Of a stretch of DNA of 33,064 bases, positions 26,401 to 32,708 are shown one piece after another. Positions within the stretch are counted from its first letter, which is position 1. The number at the start of each line of letters is the position of its first letter. The notes under the pieces are model-generated. The model did not search any database. It saw only the letters and a program-made list of their open reading frames with translations, and was not told where the DNA came from. Source of the DNA: Candidatus Methylumidiphilus alinenensis. Its GTDB lineage: Bacteria > Pseudomonadota > Gammaproteobacteria > Methylococcales > Methylococcaceae. Location of the stretch: the NCBI GenBank assembly GCA_003242955.1, contig QJPH01000470.1:1-33064 (forward strand), read 5' to 3'. The translations under genes and the position numbers were made by a program.

Positions 26401-26675
26401 AGGCCGTTAGCATTGGGGATATCGGCAATATCAATGGTGTGCTGACGATAGCCACGGGTAACAGTGCCATCAAAAATGGCACCAACAAGTTTGGGCAATA
26501 TGTCCCTGCGGGCAGTTATCAAGGCAGCAGTTCGGGCATCTCGGTGACGATTTCGGCCACTTGTCTAAACGCCCAAGGCAATTCGGTTGCCTCTACGTTG
26601 ACGTATACGACAACCCAAGCTGCCACTATAAGTGACATTGAAAACAAAAATGGGGTGCTGACTATCAATACTTAA
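20439..26675 (+). CDS. Giant protein: three MACPF-like pore-forming units with jacalin-like lectins and a C-terminal cyanovirin-N-like pair
   Basis: This is a 2078-aa protein built of three homologous units. Each starts with G-x-GFNTF (about 14, 893, 1428) and carries a MACPF-type signature: YGDSF-x6-GG at 157-169, YGDSY-x6-GG at 1011-1023 and YGDSY-x6-GA at 1541-1553, close to the canonical [YW]-G-[TS]-H-[FY]-x6-GG. Each unit ends in a jacalin-like beta-prism domain (about 747-874, 1283-1410, 1812-1940) with GEF-x-TSI-x-G, YVNQL and LVGFQG-x-x-G. Unit 1 alone has an Asp/Ser-rich insert (about 72-98) and a repeat region (358-654) with an Asp-box, SSDDNGQTWG. Two ~55-residue repeats at 1948-2078 (GSYQGSSSGISVTISATC, IENKNGVLTI) resemble a cyanovirin-N homology domain. 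There is no signal peptide. The start is GTG with AGAGGA upstream. Inference: a glycan-targeted pore-forming protein. A run of 11 G lies at 25762-25772. Confidence 0.8.
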   Translation: MSTPFTTPTTLITGIGAGFNTFTGVQMPSALSTASTTTSQGLSSQFFVKVCSSVDSFNKATSHSLGVTAQINASSDDDGEEGDSSADSDSDSSSENGPTVGSTTTLSTSLNLSDTSISVVVYSNVVTNSPIYDSSSLASNITVPTTAADSLAFYQQYGDSFVSAVTEGGEYMGIFVYYCQTDQDQKAVQESLSASGVVDVDGSSATLGATVGGGISNTVSNTNVRCSIYQSLLGSTATLPADTGTPQAFAEAIINFAQNFDASQISQPVVFDFATQGYETLFDTVDPGFQAIAANRAIYTESVGPNLANLQNLWSKYQWIDNAYQTYGYTGDTQLSKNQTQLISDIDGLNQWLSPQWSASTVLPGNLMNTKGGISLVFFNNQLFMAFAGTDNQINVWSSDDNGQTWGNQNQVLPGFYCQGAPALAVYNSQLCLAFNDGGALFICTSSNGSSFSTPVIYGSNTSNAGPSLAVVGGLLYMVYTGQNSQIYLSSSSNGTSFGNETQLPAAYQSTSSGVNTSLAVSGDSLYVAFSATSNGTACLGVGSATISSSGLGSFGTPTYISGGAVGGTLSLTAVSGILFAAWSNGGNVVLWIETLGTAANSCSNVVTGGQPALLAYNNQLGLSYSSATTSSANINFMTMTGLGVAGNPAQSAPLPQSHNPPQSLLNGVPVFTYTTPTQPAWGATGGSPYQDINVGSSANTASSSSTTASGSASASVNGHTSPTVGGSTTSTGTINTSGLPIPISSLPVISSITLWGSSYMGQIDITYDSPTGNSTFSHGTWDTSGDSATINLASGEFLTSITGSWGEYVNQLKFVTNLGNKLTYPPNPESASGVISWSSSANQANQILVGFQGRCGAYLDQLQPIVIEIQPAQWVAPSLTPQPYSEVLPVSEIGVGFNTFTGSALPNSALNTSTSVTSSQGVQSTSYVKICASVESLEQTLSQTSGFSIGVPGLFKVGHTKTKTQSLNVKDTSVSVVVVTQVVTASPAYTACALSSAAQALAPATFFTQYGDSYVSSTVNGGEYVAVFVYDCQSMTQSQSVEKSLSAGIDTDGANVDADLGSTLSSTQSSTSVTCTCHQSVRGSSDALPALTFNPTTDITSLVNYAAGFDAASVNAPVVLSFTTSGYETLYPADASFQNILTNRNTYNTHVAPALSGLYGIWSQILSLAKTYQTYGYTGDANTSFPAQSGSKSGEVASAINGLNSWIDSVVLNPFTVQALASSLNPPAALANGSPTLVYQTPAHPIWGTNVSSPYQDVEIGMAIAVTNTSSPNPTPPPIPLTSLPVIGSIALEGGSYVNEIVVTYDLPTGPSTFTHGQTGGTSDYAVNLQTGEFITSISGYYSDYVYQLTFNTNLGQTYTYPTGNSTSGTTSFSWATNAGEVLVGFQGSSGSFLNQLQPITIQFQPAEWNTPLLATATAQPALPVTGLGVGFNTFLNSAMPNSAAVAPCSIGSQNVASQNFVQVCNSSDSLDKTVKHSIGLSVEGQSAKHKSSSTVKSSNTSVSVVVYANAVKSSPIYSTDPALLPAAVGLTPEELFTAYGDSYVSAATLGAEYMAVFVYECETESDQQSVMNSFAVQGVVPSDPPVSIGVNFSKSMTNASSQTTVNCRAYQMLRGSSASLPEITNDTSTDITNLVSFAQTLSVSDVAGNGVVLEFATTGYETLMSSTTATAFQPIVTNRQTYTNNVASSLASLDTIRSAMQQVASLYKTYGYTGDSTFYTNCQQFNQDYSALEIWIAQTNANPLGSYTYPTAPKSVSNGSPSAQFQVETGTAWGGGKSAPAWYDLATSSATGSNLTNATNNKSNPSTPIALSTQPVLASVALWGSSWMYQIGTSYQTNSGTVQFIHGGTSGVFQQAPLNLRAGEFITSISGTAGWYINQLTLNTNYGQSVTYPPSPQAGGAFSWTVPAGATLVGFQGTCGSYLNQLQPVYLQFQPAIWVQYASVAQYIPAGSYQNTSSAISIQIQAQCTSASGSQVASSLTYTTAQAVSIGDIGNINGVLTIATGNSAIKNGTNKFGQYVPAGSYQGSSSGISVTISATCLNAQGNSVASTLTYTTTQAATISDIENKNGVLTINT

Positions 26676-26703
26676 GCCTAGGCAGTCACGCCTTTGGATT
26701 AGT

Positions 26704-26771
26704 GGCCTCGCATCACTCAAGGCGAGGCCGCTATTTCGGCAAACCCCGGCGGGTGGGTAAGCACCCGCCGG
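26704..26771 (+). terminator. Two hairpins after the giant gene
   Basis: GGCCTCGC / GCGAGGCC (26704-26729) and CCGGCGGGTG / CACCCGCCGG with a 6-base loop (26746-26771) follow the stop codon in series. The second stem is 10 bp, but only ATTTCTC follows, so termination may be partial. The remaining spacer to 26835 holds the next gene's start region, with no clear promoter. Confidence 0.6.
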
Positions 26772-26835
26772 ATTTCTCACATAACCCCGTTTTCAACGAT
26801 CAAAGCAACATTCTTAAACCAGTGAGTTAACTGCA

Positions 26836-27195
26836 ATGACTAACATCGCACTATTGGGAAATAATCCCATCTCGTCAAGAGGATATAATTTGCCTGTCTG
26901 GTTTCTGGACGCTTCGCTAATGGAATTAATAGCCCCCGATGGCAAACACATCCCGCTTTCGCATAACGAATTCTGTGTGCTACAGACCGCCGCCCACGCA
27001 CAAGGGAATTTGCTTAGCCGGAAAACACTGATCGAAGCCTTGGGCAAGAATTATTTGCACTTTGATGAACGCTGCCTAGAAGCCCTAATAAGCCGCTTGC
27101 GTCGCAAACTTAATACTACTATCGATGGAAGTTTTAAGCTGCGCGGCGTGAGGGGCCATGGGTATCTTTTCGGGGCGGCATTGCAGGAGATATAA
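26836..27195 (+). CDS. Stand-alone winged-helix (OmpR/PhoB-type) transcriptional regulator
   Basis: This is a 119-aa protein that consists of little more than a Trans_reg_C DNA-binding domain. The pattern is clear: IPLSHNEFCVLQTAAHAQGNLLSRKTLIEAL (first helices), then a recognition-helix region, CLEALISRLRRKLN, and the wing hairpin FKLRGVRGHGYLF. There is no receiver domain, so control is not by ordinary phosphorelay through this chain. A short N-terminal strand region (about 1-35) replaces it. It follows the giant gene by 160 bp on the same strand, making it a candidate regulator of that gene or of the palindromes upstream of the next operon. The ATG has only a weak GAG upstream. Confidence 0.85.
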   Translation: MTNIALLGNNPISSRGYNLPVWFLDASLMELIAPDGKHIPLSHNEFCVLQTAAHAQGNLLSRKTLIEALGKNYLHFDERCLEALISRLRRKLNTTIDGSFKLRGVRGHGYLFGAALQEI

Positions 27196-27221
27196 AAAGC
27201 CGAAAATGTCAGGGTTTGTCA

Positions 27222-27241
27222 GCCATAACGTCTATTATGGC
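27222..27241. promoter_or_regulatory. Palindrome GCCATAA-N6-TTATGGC
   Basis: A perfect 7-bp inverted repeat around 6 bases, 27 bp after the regulator gene. It could be an operator or a small hairpin, but it lacks the GC stem and T-run of a terminator. Confidence 0.4.
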
Positions 27242-27255
27242 GGTACTATAATCGT

Positions 27256-27287
27256 GAAAACAAAGTGAATGCGTTCACACTGTTTTC
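27256..27287. promoter_or_regulatory. 32-bp interrupted palindrome GAAAACA..GTGAA..TTCAC..TGTTTTC
   Basis: The arms GAAAACA-AA-GTGAA and TTCAC-AC-TGTTTTC face each other around TGCG, and only the two-base spacers fail to pair. It is well suited to a dimeric repressor or to a stable RNA hairpin. It lies 114 bp upstream of the CobW-type gene. Confidence 0.45.
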
Positions 27288-27334
27288 GATGGAATATGCC
27301 AAGTCATGAAGGTAGCTCATGCTTGTAATAACTC

Positions 27335-27365
27335 CCTCCGCGCTGAACTGGCCGAAGCGCGGAGG
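27335..27365 (+). terminator. Strong GC hairpin before the first CobW-type gene
   Basis: CCTCCGCGCT pairs perfectly with AGCGCGGAGG across an 11-base loop, ending 35 bp before the ATG. No T-run follows on the plus strand, so it could be an attenuator or 5'-leader structure rather than a true terminator. Confidence 0.4.
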
Positions 27366-27400
27366 TTATCGGGCTTCTCTAGGTATATTTGGGTTTAATC

Positions 27401-28360
27401 ATGCGCAACTCAATACTTCCAGTCACTGTTTTGACGGGTTTCCTCGGTTCAGGCAAGACAAGCCTGATCAATCGCATCTTAAAGGGCGATCACGGCAAGC
27501 GGATTGCGGTTATGGTCAATGATTTTGGTCGCATTAACATTGACGAAATGCTCATTAGTAGTATTGACGGCAATATCGTCACCTTGGAAAACGGTTGCGC
27601 CTGTTGCTCTCTAGCCAACGATTTGGCAATGTCATTTCAACAGGTGCTACCCCTGAGTCCCGATCATATCTTCGTGGAAGCGAGCGGTGTGGCCAACCCT
27701 TATGCCATTGTTCGCACGATTCAGCGACCCGCATTACGCAACTCCGTCCAGTTGGACAGTGTTATTGCGATGGTTGATGCGGCTGAATTTCCAAGCCTCT
27801 ATGCATCTGGTGGAAATGCCAATCTACGCAATTTGATAGTCGATCAAATTACCGTTGCCGATATTATCATCGTTAACAAAATTGATTTAGTAAGCGAAGC
27901 CGAGTTGAACGAGGTGAAAAGACAAGTTCAACAAATTGCACGGTGGGCAAGGCTGATTACAACATGCTATGCAGACATACCTATGGATATAGTAATGAAC
28001 CTTGACATTAAACCAAAAGCGGCTTCACCTTATAGTGCTGTCAAGGCAGACATCGGCAATCACCATAACCTGTTCGATAGCTGGAGTTTTATAAGTGATC
28101 GGCCCTTCAGTTTGTCAGCTTTGAAAAAACAGTTAAACCAGCTACCGGCATCTATCTTGCGGGCCAAGGGCGTATTGATGACATCAGAGTTACCCGAAGA
28201 ACGGATTATATTGCAACAAGTAGGCGTTCGCTCGAATTTTACCCACGGTGGCGCATGGGCCAAGCAAACCCGCCGTAGTCAGTTGGTGTTGATTGGCTTG
28301 GCGGGTAACTTGGACAAATCACAGTTGCAACATTCATTTGAATGCTGCTTGGCAGGATAA
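27401..28360 (+). CDS. CobW/COG0523 family G3E GTPase, copy 1
   Basis: This is a 319-aa member of the CobW/COG0523 group, GTPases that deliver metals (often zinc) to client enzymes. Walker A GFLGSGKT is at 13-20, the metal-binding CxCC motif GCACC at C66-A-C68-C69, switch-like DHIFVEASGVANP follows, and NKID supplies guanine specificity. A CobW_C domain occupies the last ~100 residues (RAKGVLMT). There is no His-rich loop, unlike copy 2 at 31678. The start is ATG at 27401; a TTG four codons upstream is less likely. Three palindromes lie just upstream. The gene is followed by a repeat element and then by two amidohydrolase genes, probable client enzymes. The specific metal is not readable. Confidence 0.9.
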   Translation: MRNSILPVTVLTGFLGSGKTSLINRILKGDHGKRIAVMVNDFGRINIDEMLISSIDGNIVTLENGCACCSLANDLAMSFQQVLPLSPDHIFVEASGVANPYAIVRTIQRPALRNSVQLDSVIAMVDAAEFPSLYASGGNANLRNLIVDQITVADIIIVNKIDLVSEAELNEVKRQVQQIARWARLITTCYADIPMDIVMNLDIKPKAASPYSAVKADIGNHHNLFDSWSFISDRPFSLSALKKQLNQLPASILRAKGVLMTSELPEERIILQQVGVRSNFTHGGAWAKQTRRSQLVLIGLAGNLDKSQLQHSFECCLAG

Positions 28361-28402
28361 TGCCTCTTGTTACCAATACCGATGTAATCCGCCATTACTG
28401 TT

Positions 28403-28551
28403 ACAGCGTTTTTAATGTCCATTGATTACTTTGTTTATCTTTGGCGGCAAGAGGTTGCCACCCTACGGCCCTTGTTACGCAGTAGGTCGGCAACCCTTTG
28501 CCGACATGGACGTACATTATGTAAGTAACAAATTGATATAAAAAACGCTGT
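28403..28551. repeat. MITE-like element B, full copy (ends ACAGCGTTTTT)
   Basis: ACAGCGTTTTT at 28403 faces AAAAACGCTGT ending at 28551. Subterminal ATTGATTACTTTGTT also mirrors TAAGTAACAAATTGAT. Internal hairpins are GGCGGCAAGAGGTTGCC and GGTCGGCAACCCTTTGCCGAC. TA dinucleotides sit at both edges, as for mariner/IS630-type insertion at TA. The element fills most of the gap 28361-28658. The last ~50 bp before the next gene include AGGAGA as its ribosome binding site. Confidence 0.8.
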
Positions 28552-28658
28552 ATATTTGCTATCCATGAGATTGGGCATTTTTTTGCTGGCCCAACTACAA
28601 TCATCAGTGATTGCCATTAAGCAAAACTGTTTATAAAAAACAACTGTAGGAGATTTCC

Positions 28659-29996
28659 ATGAGTTCTTCTAATACTAGCATATCATATGTGATTGTAGCG
28701 GACAATGTTTGGGATGGGCTTGCCGATGCGCCTTTAGGCCCACAGGAAATACTTGTTGAAAACGGAGTTATTACCGATATGGGGACATCGGTAAATCATC
28801 CGCCCGGAGCCGATGTGTTGGAGTTTAAGGATCACACGGTAACCCCCGGTTTCATTGACTGCCATATCCACACCACTTTGCTTGAAGGTGTCTTTGACGA
28901 GGTCTATACCGAGACGGTGTCGCAAAAGACGCTGTTTTCGCTTAGCGCGTTAAGCATTCTGTTGGGCAATGGTTTCACCACCGTCCGCGACGTGGGCTGT
29001 TTCGACCCAGACTTCATCACGGTGGACTTGCGTAACTACATCAAGCAAGGCACGGTCATCGGCCCGAGGTTGCTGGTCGCGCCGCATTTGCTTTCGGCAC
29101 GAGGCGGACACGGCGATGCAACGGCCTTGGTCGGCTATCAATTCCACCCGATGGAGTTCCAAGTTGCCGATGGCGAAGCAGCCATCATCAAGGCTGTCCG
29201 TGAAGATATTCGCGGCGGTGCCGATTGGATCAAATTTGCGGCAACGGGGGGGTTCTCGACGCCTTCCGACAATCCGAACCAAACCACTTACTCGCAAGAC
29301 GAAATAAATATCCTAGTCAGCACTGCGTTGGACTTGGGCGTTTATTGCTCGCCCCATGCGTATGGGGACGAAGGGATTCAGCGTGCGGTGACCGCAGGGG
29401 TGAGGTCCGTCGAGCATGGCAATCTGGCGACAACAGCCACCTTGAGCATGATGGAAAGCAAAGGGACTTTCATGGTTCCCACACAATGGACGATATTAAC
29501 CAAGGCAGAAAATGCGAACAACCCTCAATATTGGACAAACCGTTCGCCTTGGCAACACCAGAAATTTCAGGAATACGCGCCGCAACTCATTGCCGCCGCG
29601 AAAAACTTAGCCGCCAGCAATGTCACCATTGCCTATGGCACGGATGCGGGGACCTTCGCCTTTCAGGATAACGTGATGGAATTCCAGGCATTGGTGCAAT
29701 ACGGCTGCACGCCGTTGCGGGCGCTGAAGGCGGCCACCAGTGTCGCTGCCGATTTGCTCAATCAGCCTAATTTGGGTGTGTTGGCCGTTGGTAAAACCGC
29801 CGATATCGTCGCCATGCAGGGGAATCCGTTTCAGGATATCAGCGCCACCGCCAAAGTCGATTTCATCATGAAAGGTGGGATTGTGTACGCGCAATCCGTC
29901 CCTAGGTTGACAGCGTTATTAAAAACCATCACCCAACCGGAGGGGGTGATGCTTATTCCGCCCCCCTCAGGCCCAGCGGCAAAGGGTAGCAGTTAG
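28659..29996 (+). CDS. Metal-dependent amidohydrolase (imidazolonepropionase/prolidase-like, COG1228)
   Basis: This 445-aa enzyme of the amidohydrolase superfamily has the full binuclear-metal set: H69-x-H71 (GFIDCHIHTTL), a probable carboxylated Lys at K192 (DWIKFAATGG), H233 (YCSPHAYGDEG), H253 (SVEHGNL) and the catalytic Asp at D329 (IAYGTDAGTF). This pattern fits the COG1228 branch, which includes peptidases acting on Xaa-Pro or Xaa-Arg/Lys dipeptides and imidazolonepropionase-like hydrolases; the substrate cannot be decided here. There is no signal peptide, so it is cytoplasmic. AGGAGA precedes the ATG at a good distance. It is followed after 129 bp by a second amidohydrolase and then a CobW-type GTPase, and preceded by another CobW. 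This arrangement implies metal delivery to the hydrolases. Confidence 0.9.
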   Translation: MSSSNTSISYVIVADNVWDGLADAPLGPQEILVENGVITDMGTSVNHPPGADVLEFKDHTVTPGFIDCHIHTTLLEGVFDEVYTETVSQKTLFSLSALSILLGNGFTTVRDVGCFDPDFITVDLRNYIKQGTVIGPRLLVAPHLLSARGGHGDATALVGYQFHPMEFQVADGEAAIIKAVREDIRGGADWIKFAATGGFSTPSDNPNQTTYSQDEINILVSTALDLGVYCSPHAYGDEGIQRAVTAGVRSVEHGNLATTATLSMMESKGTFMVPTQWTILTKAENANNPQYWTNRSPWQHQKFQEYAPQLIAAAKNLAASNVTIAYGTDAGTFAFQDNVMEFQALVQYGCTPLRALKAATSVAADLLNQPNLGVLAVGKTADIVAMQGNPFQDISATAKVDFIMKGGIVYAQSVPRLTALLKTITQPEGVMLIPPPSGPAAKGSS

Positions 29997-30125
29997 TTTG
30001 CTTCCAACACACCCGTACAACAGCCCTCACTTACCCGAAAACCCGAACCCACGACCTAGCGAAAATTATTGTTTTGTATTTTTTTACTTGTCAAATCCCA
30101 AAAGGCCATCCTCTAGGAGCAAGCC

Positions 30126-31667
30126 ATGAACACAAACGCACTCAACATCAAACCAAACGAACCCGGCCCATACGACCTCGTCATCGCAAATGGTCGCGTG
30201 ATTGACCCGGAAACCGGGCTAGACGCTACCCGCCATGTTGGTATCAAAGGGGACCGTATCGCCGCCATTTCCGCAACCCCGCTGCAAGGGACAAGGACCG
30301 TGGACGCAACGGGACGCGTCGTCGCGCCAGGTTTCATCGACCTCCACGCCCATGGTCAAGAGTTGCCGGCCACCCGGATGAGAGCCTATGACGGCGTGAC
30401 CACGGCACTGGAGCTTGAATCTGGTTTGTTGCCGATTAGCGACTTCTACGCCGATGTTGCCAAGGAAGGCAGGCCGATCAACTACGGCGCATCCGCCGCC
30501 TGGACCTATGGACGGATTACCGTCATGGAACAAGGCGCACAACCGCCGTTGCCCCCGCCAGATGGGACGATCACTTGGTTCGATAATGCTTTTGCTTATA
30601 CCGGCTGGCAAAACACGCTGGCGACGGATGAGCAAGTGACCCAAATCCTCAACTGGGTTGAAACAGGTTTAAAAGAAGGGGGCATCGGCATTGGCATCAA
30701 TGGCGGTTATGCGCCTGGCTACGGTCGCAAGGAATACTACGCGCTCGCCCAATTGGCCGCCCGTTATGACGTACCCACCTTCACGCATGTGCGCTACGTC
30801 AGCGTAATCGAACCGAATAGTGCCTTCGAGGCGATAGAAGAATTGATTTCGCTGGCGGCAGACACCGGAACACATATGCATCTATGCCATCTTGGCAGTA
30901 CCTCAGGCTGTGACGTGACTGATTGTGCAGACCTATTGCGCAAAGCGCAGGAACGGGGGGTGCGCGTCACCACCGAATCCTATCCCTATGGGGCGGCATC
31001 CACGGCAATTGGCGCACAAACCTTCCGCAACCCCAACTGGATGGCACAACGTGGGGTTAAGAGTTACTCCGCCGTCGAGTACGATGGGCAACCGATGACT
31101 GAGGCTTCGTTCAATGCGTTGCAGCAATCCGACCCTGGCGCGATTGTGGTACTGCATTTCTTGGAGCCTGAAACGGACCCAGCCGATCAGAAGCTGCTTG
31201 ATACGTCAGTCCTTTACGAGGGCGCGGCGATTGCATCGGATGCGATGTGCTGGACTGACTCGCAAGGCAACCTCATTCAAGGCGATGTCTGGCCACTGCC
31301 AACAGATGCGTTTGCCCATCCGCGCTCGGCGGGTACTTATGCCCGCTTCGTGCGCCAATATGTGCGCGAAAGCCAAAAGCTCCCGCTGCTTGAAGCGCTG
31401 CGAAAAACCAGCCTGATACCGGCGCAAGTGCTGGAAAAAAGCGTGCCGCAGATGCGCGGTAAGGGCCGCCTGCAAGTAGGCGCGGATGCCGACATCGTCG
31501 TGTTTGACCTCAACACCATCACTGACCGTGCCACCTATGTGGAACCGGCGCAAACCTCGGTCGGCGTACAACACTTGATCGTCAACGGGGAGTTTGCGAT
31601 TCAAGACGGCCAATTGCTGTTGCAATCCCTGCCGGGCCGCCCGGTGCGCCGCCCAGTGCAGGTCTGA
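30126..31667 (+). CDS. Amidohydrolase of the N-acyl-D-amino-acid deacylase type (COG3653)
   Basis: This is a 513-aa cytoplasmic hydrolase of the amidohydrolase superfamily, similar in layout to D-aminoacylases and N-acyl-D-glutamate deacylases. H74-x-H76 (GFIDLHAHGQE) is the metal pair. An ELESG segment (about 96-100) stands where D-aminoacylases carry a cysteine motif. H221 (FTHVRY), H250/H255 (THMHLCHLGST) and D372 (IASDAM) complete the site. The C-terminal beta-sandwich has GRLQVGADADIVVFD, typical of the superfamily. TAGGAGCAAGCC directly precedes the ATG, giving a good ribosome binding site. The next gene starts 10 bp after the stop. Substitution of the cysteine region argues against a classical D-aminoacylase, so the substrate is open. 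Confidence 0.88.
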   Translation: MNTNALNIKPNEPGPYDLVIANGRVIDPETGLDATRHVGIKGDRIAAISATPLQGTRTVDATGRVVAPGFIDLHAHGQELPATRMRAYDGVTTALELESGLLPISDFYADVAKEGRPINYGASAAWTYGRITVMEQGAQPPLPPPDGTITWFDNAFAYTGWQNTLATDEQVTQILNWVETGLKEGGIGIGINGGYAPGYGRKEYYALAQLAARYDVPTFTHVRYVSVIEPNSAFEAIEELISLAADTGTHMHLCHLGSTSGCDVTDCADLLRKAQERGVRVTTESYPYGAASTAIGAQTFRNPNWMAQRGVKSYSAVEYDGQPMTEASFNALQQSDPGAIVVLHFLEPETDPADQKLLDTSVLYEGAAIASDAMCWTDSQGNLIQGDVWPLPTDAFAHPRSAGTYARFVRQYVRESQKLPLLEALRKTSLIPAQVLEKSVPQMRGKGRLQVGADADIVVFDLNTITDRATYVEPAQTSVGVQHLIVNGEFAIQDGQLLLQSLPGRPVRRPVQV

Positions 31668-31677
31668 GGAACTGGCG

Positions 31678-32670
31678 ATGACGCAACCTCTCTCGCCACC
31701 CGTGCCGGTCACCATCATTTCCGGCTTTCTCGGTGCAGGCAAAACCACGCTGCTGAACCGTATCCTGACCGGTGACCACGGGTTGCGCATCGCTGCCTTG
31801 GTTAACGACTTCGGGTCCATCAACATTGATGCCGAACTGATCGAGCAACGCGACGGTGACGTGGTCAGCCTTGCCAACGGTTGCATCTGCTGTAGCTTGA
31901 GCGATGGCCTGCTGGCATCTGTCGTGCGCTTACTGCGCCGACCTGTGCCGCCGCAGTTCATTGTCATCGAGACTTCCGGCGTGTCTGACCCGCTCGCCGT
32001 CGCGCACACCTTTGCCGATCCCGACCTACAGCCATTTGCGCTGCTGGACGGCATTGTCACTCTGGTCGATGCCGAACTGGCCCTCACGCTCGACGGCGAG
32101 ATGGCCGAATTGGCACGGCAACAGATCAGAGCGGCAGATGTGGTACTGCTAAACAAGGCCGACCTCGTCAGCAAAGCCAGTTGCGCGGCGGCCATCGACT
32201 GGATACACGCGATCTCACCGTCGGCGCGGGTGCTGGAGGCGGTCCAAGCGCAGGTGCCTTTGGAGTTGCTACTCGGAGTCGGGGCATTTTCAGCGCAGCC
32301 AGAAAGCCCCTGTGATCCGTCGCATAACGGACACGAGCACTGCAACCATAATCACCCGCTACAGTTTGACACGTGGAGCTTTGAAAGTGGGGAAGCCCTT
32401 GTTTTGTCGAGGCTATCCGAGGTGATGCGCGAGTTGCCGCCGACTGTTTTTCGAGTCAAAGGCTTTTTGCATCTCCAAGAAAAACCCGGCTACCGCTGCG
32501 TGTTCCAGTCGGTCGCACGGCGGGCTACATTGACTATCGGTCAGCCTTGGGGTAATGACACGCCGCAATCCCGGCTGGTTTTCATCGGTCCCTGCGGAGG
32601 CATTGATCGCGACCGCTTACAAACGTCGTTGCTGGAATGTAGGGCAGCCCCGTACTATCCCACCGCCTAG
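31678..32670 (+). CDS. CobW/COG0523 family G3E GTPase with His-rich loop, copy 2
   Basis: This is a 330-aa GTP-dependent metallochaperone homologue. Walker A GFLGAGKT is at 16-23, the CxCC motif GCICC at C69-I-C71-C72, FIVIETSGVSDP near 94-105, and NKAD at 159-162. A His-rich loop, SHNGHEHCNHNH (215-226), lies before the CobW_C domain and is a likely zinc or other metal store. The ATG at 31678 is preceded by GAGGA at about 8 nt. The gene starts 10 bp after the deacylase stop, so the two are almost certainly translated from one mRNA. An in-frame upstream extension would overlap the deacylase and is rejected. It is paralogous to copy 1 (27401), with a more metal-binding design. Confidence 0.93.
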   Translation: MTQPLSPPVPVTIISGFLGAGKTTLLNRILTGDHGLRIAALVNDFGSINIDAELIEQRDGDVVSLANGCICCSLSDGLLASVVRLLRRPVPPQFIVIETSGVSDPLAVAHTFADPDLQPFALLDGIVTLVDAELALTLDGEMAELARQQIRAADVVLLNKADLVSKASCAAAIDWIHAISPSARVLEAVQAQVPLELLLGVGAFSAQPESPCDPSHNGHEHCNHNHPLQFDTWSFESGEALVLSRLSEVMRELPPTVFRVKGFLHLQEKPGYRCVFQSVARRATLTIGQPWGNDTPQSRLVFIGPCGGIDRDRLQTSLLECRAAPYYPTA

Positions 32671-32708
32671 GCCAGTTTGTTTTTTTTATTCCAAGACGGC
32701 TGGGAGGT

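Noticed and set aside
31206..32345. Long minus-strand frame across the deacylase and CobW genes
   Set aside because: It lies antisense to two well-supported genes, is Ser/Arg-rich as expected from codon structure, and has no family motif.
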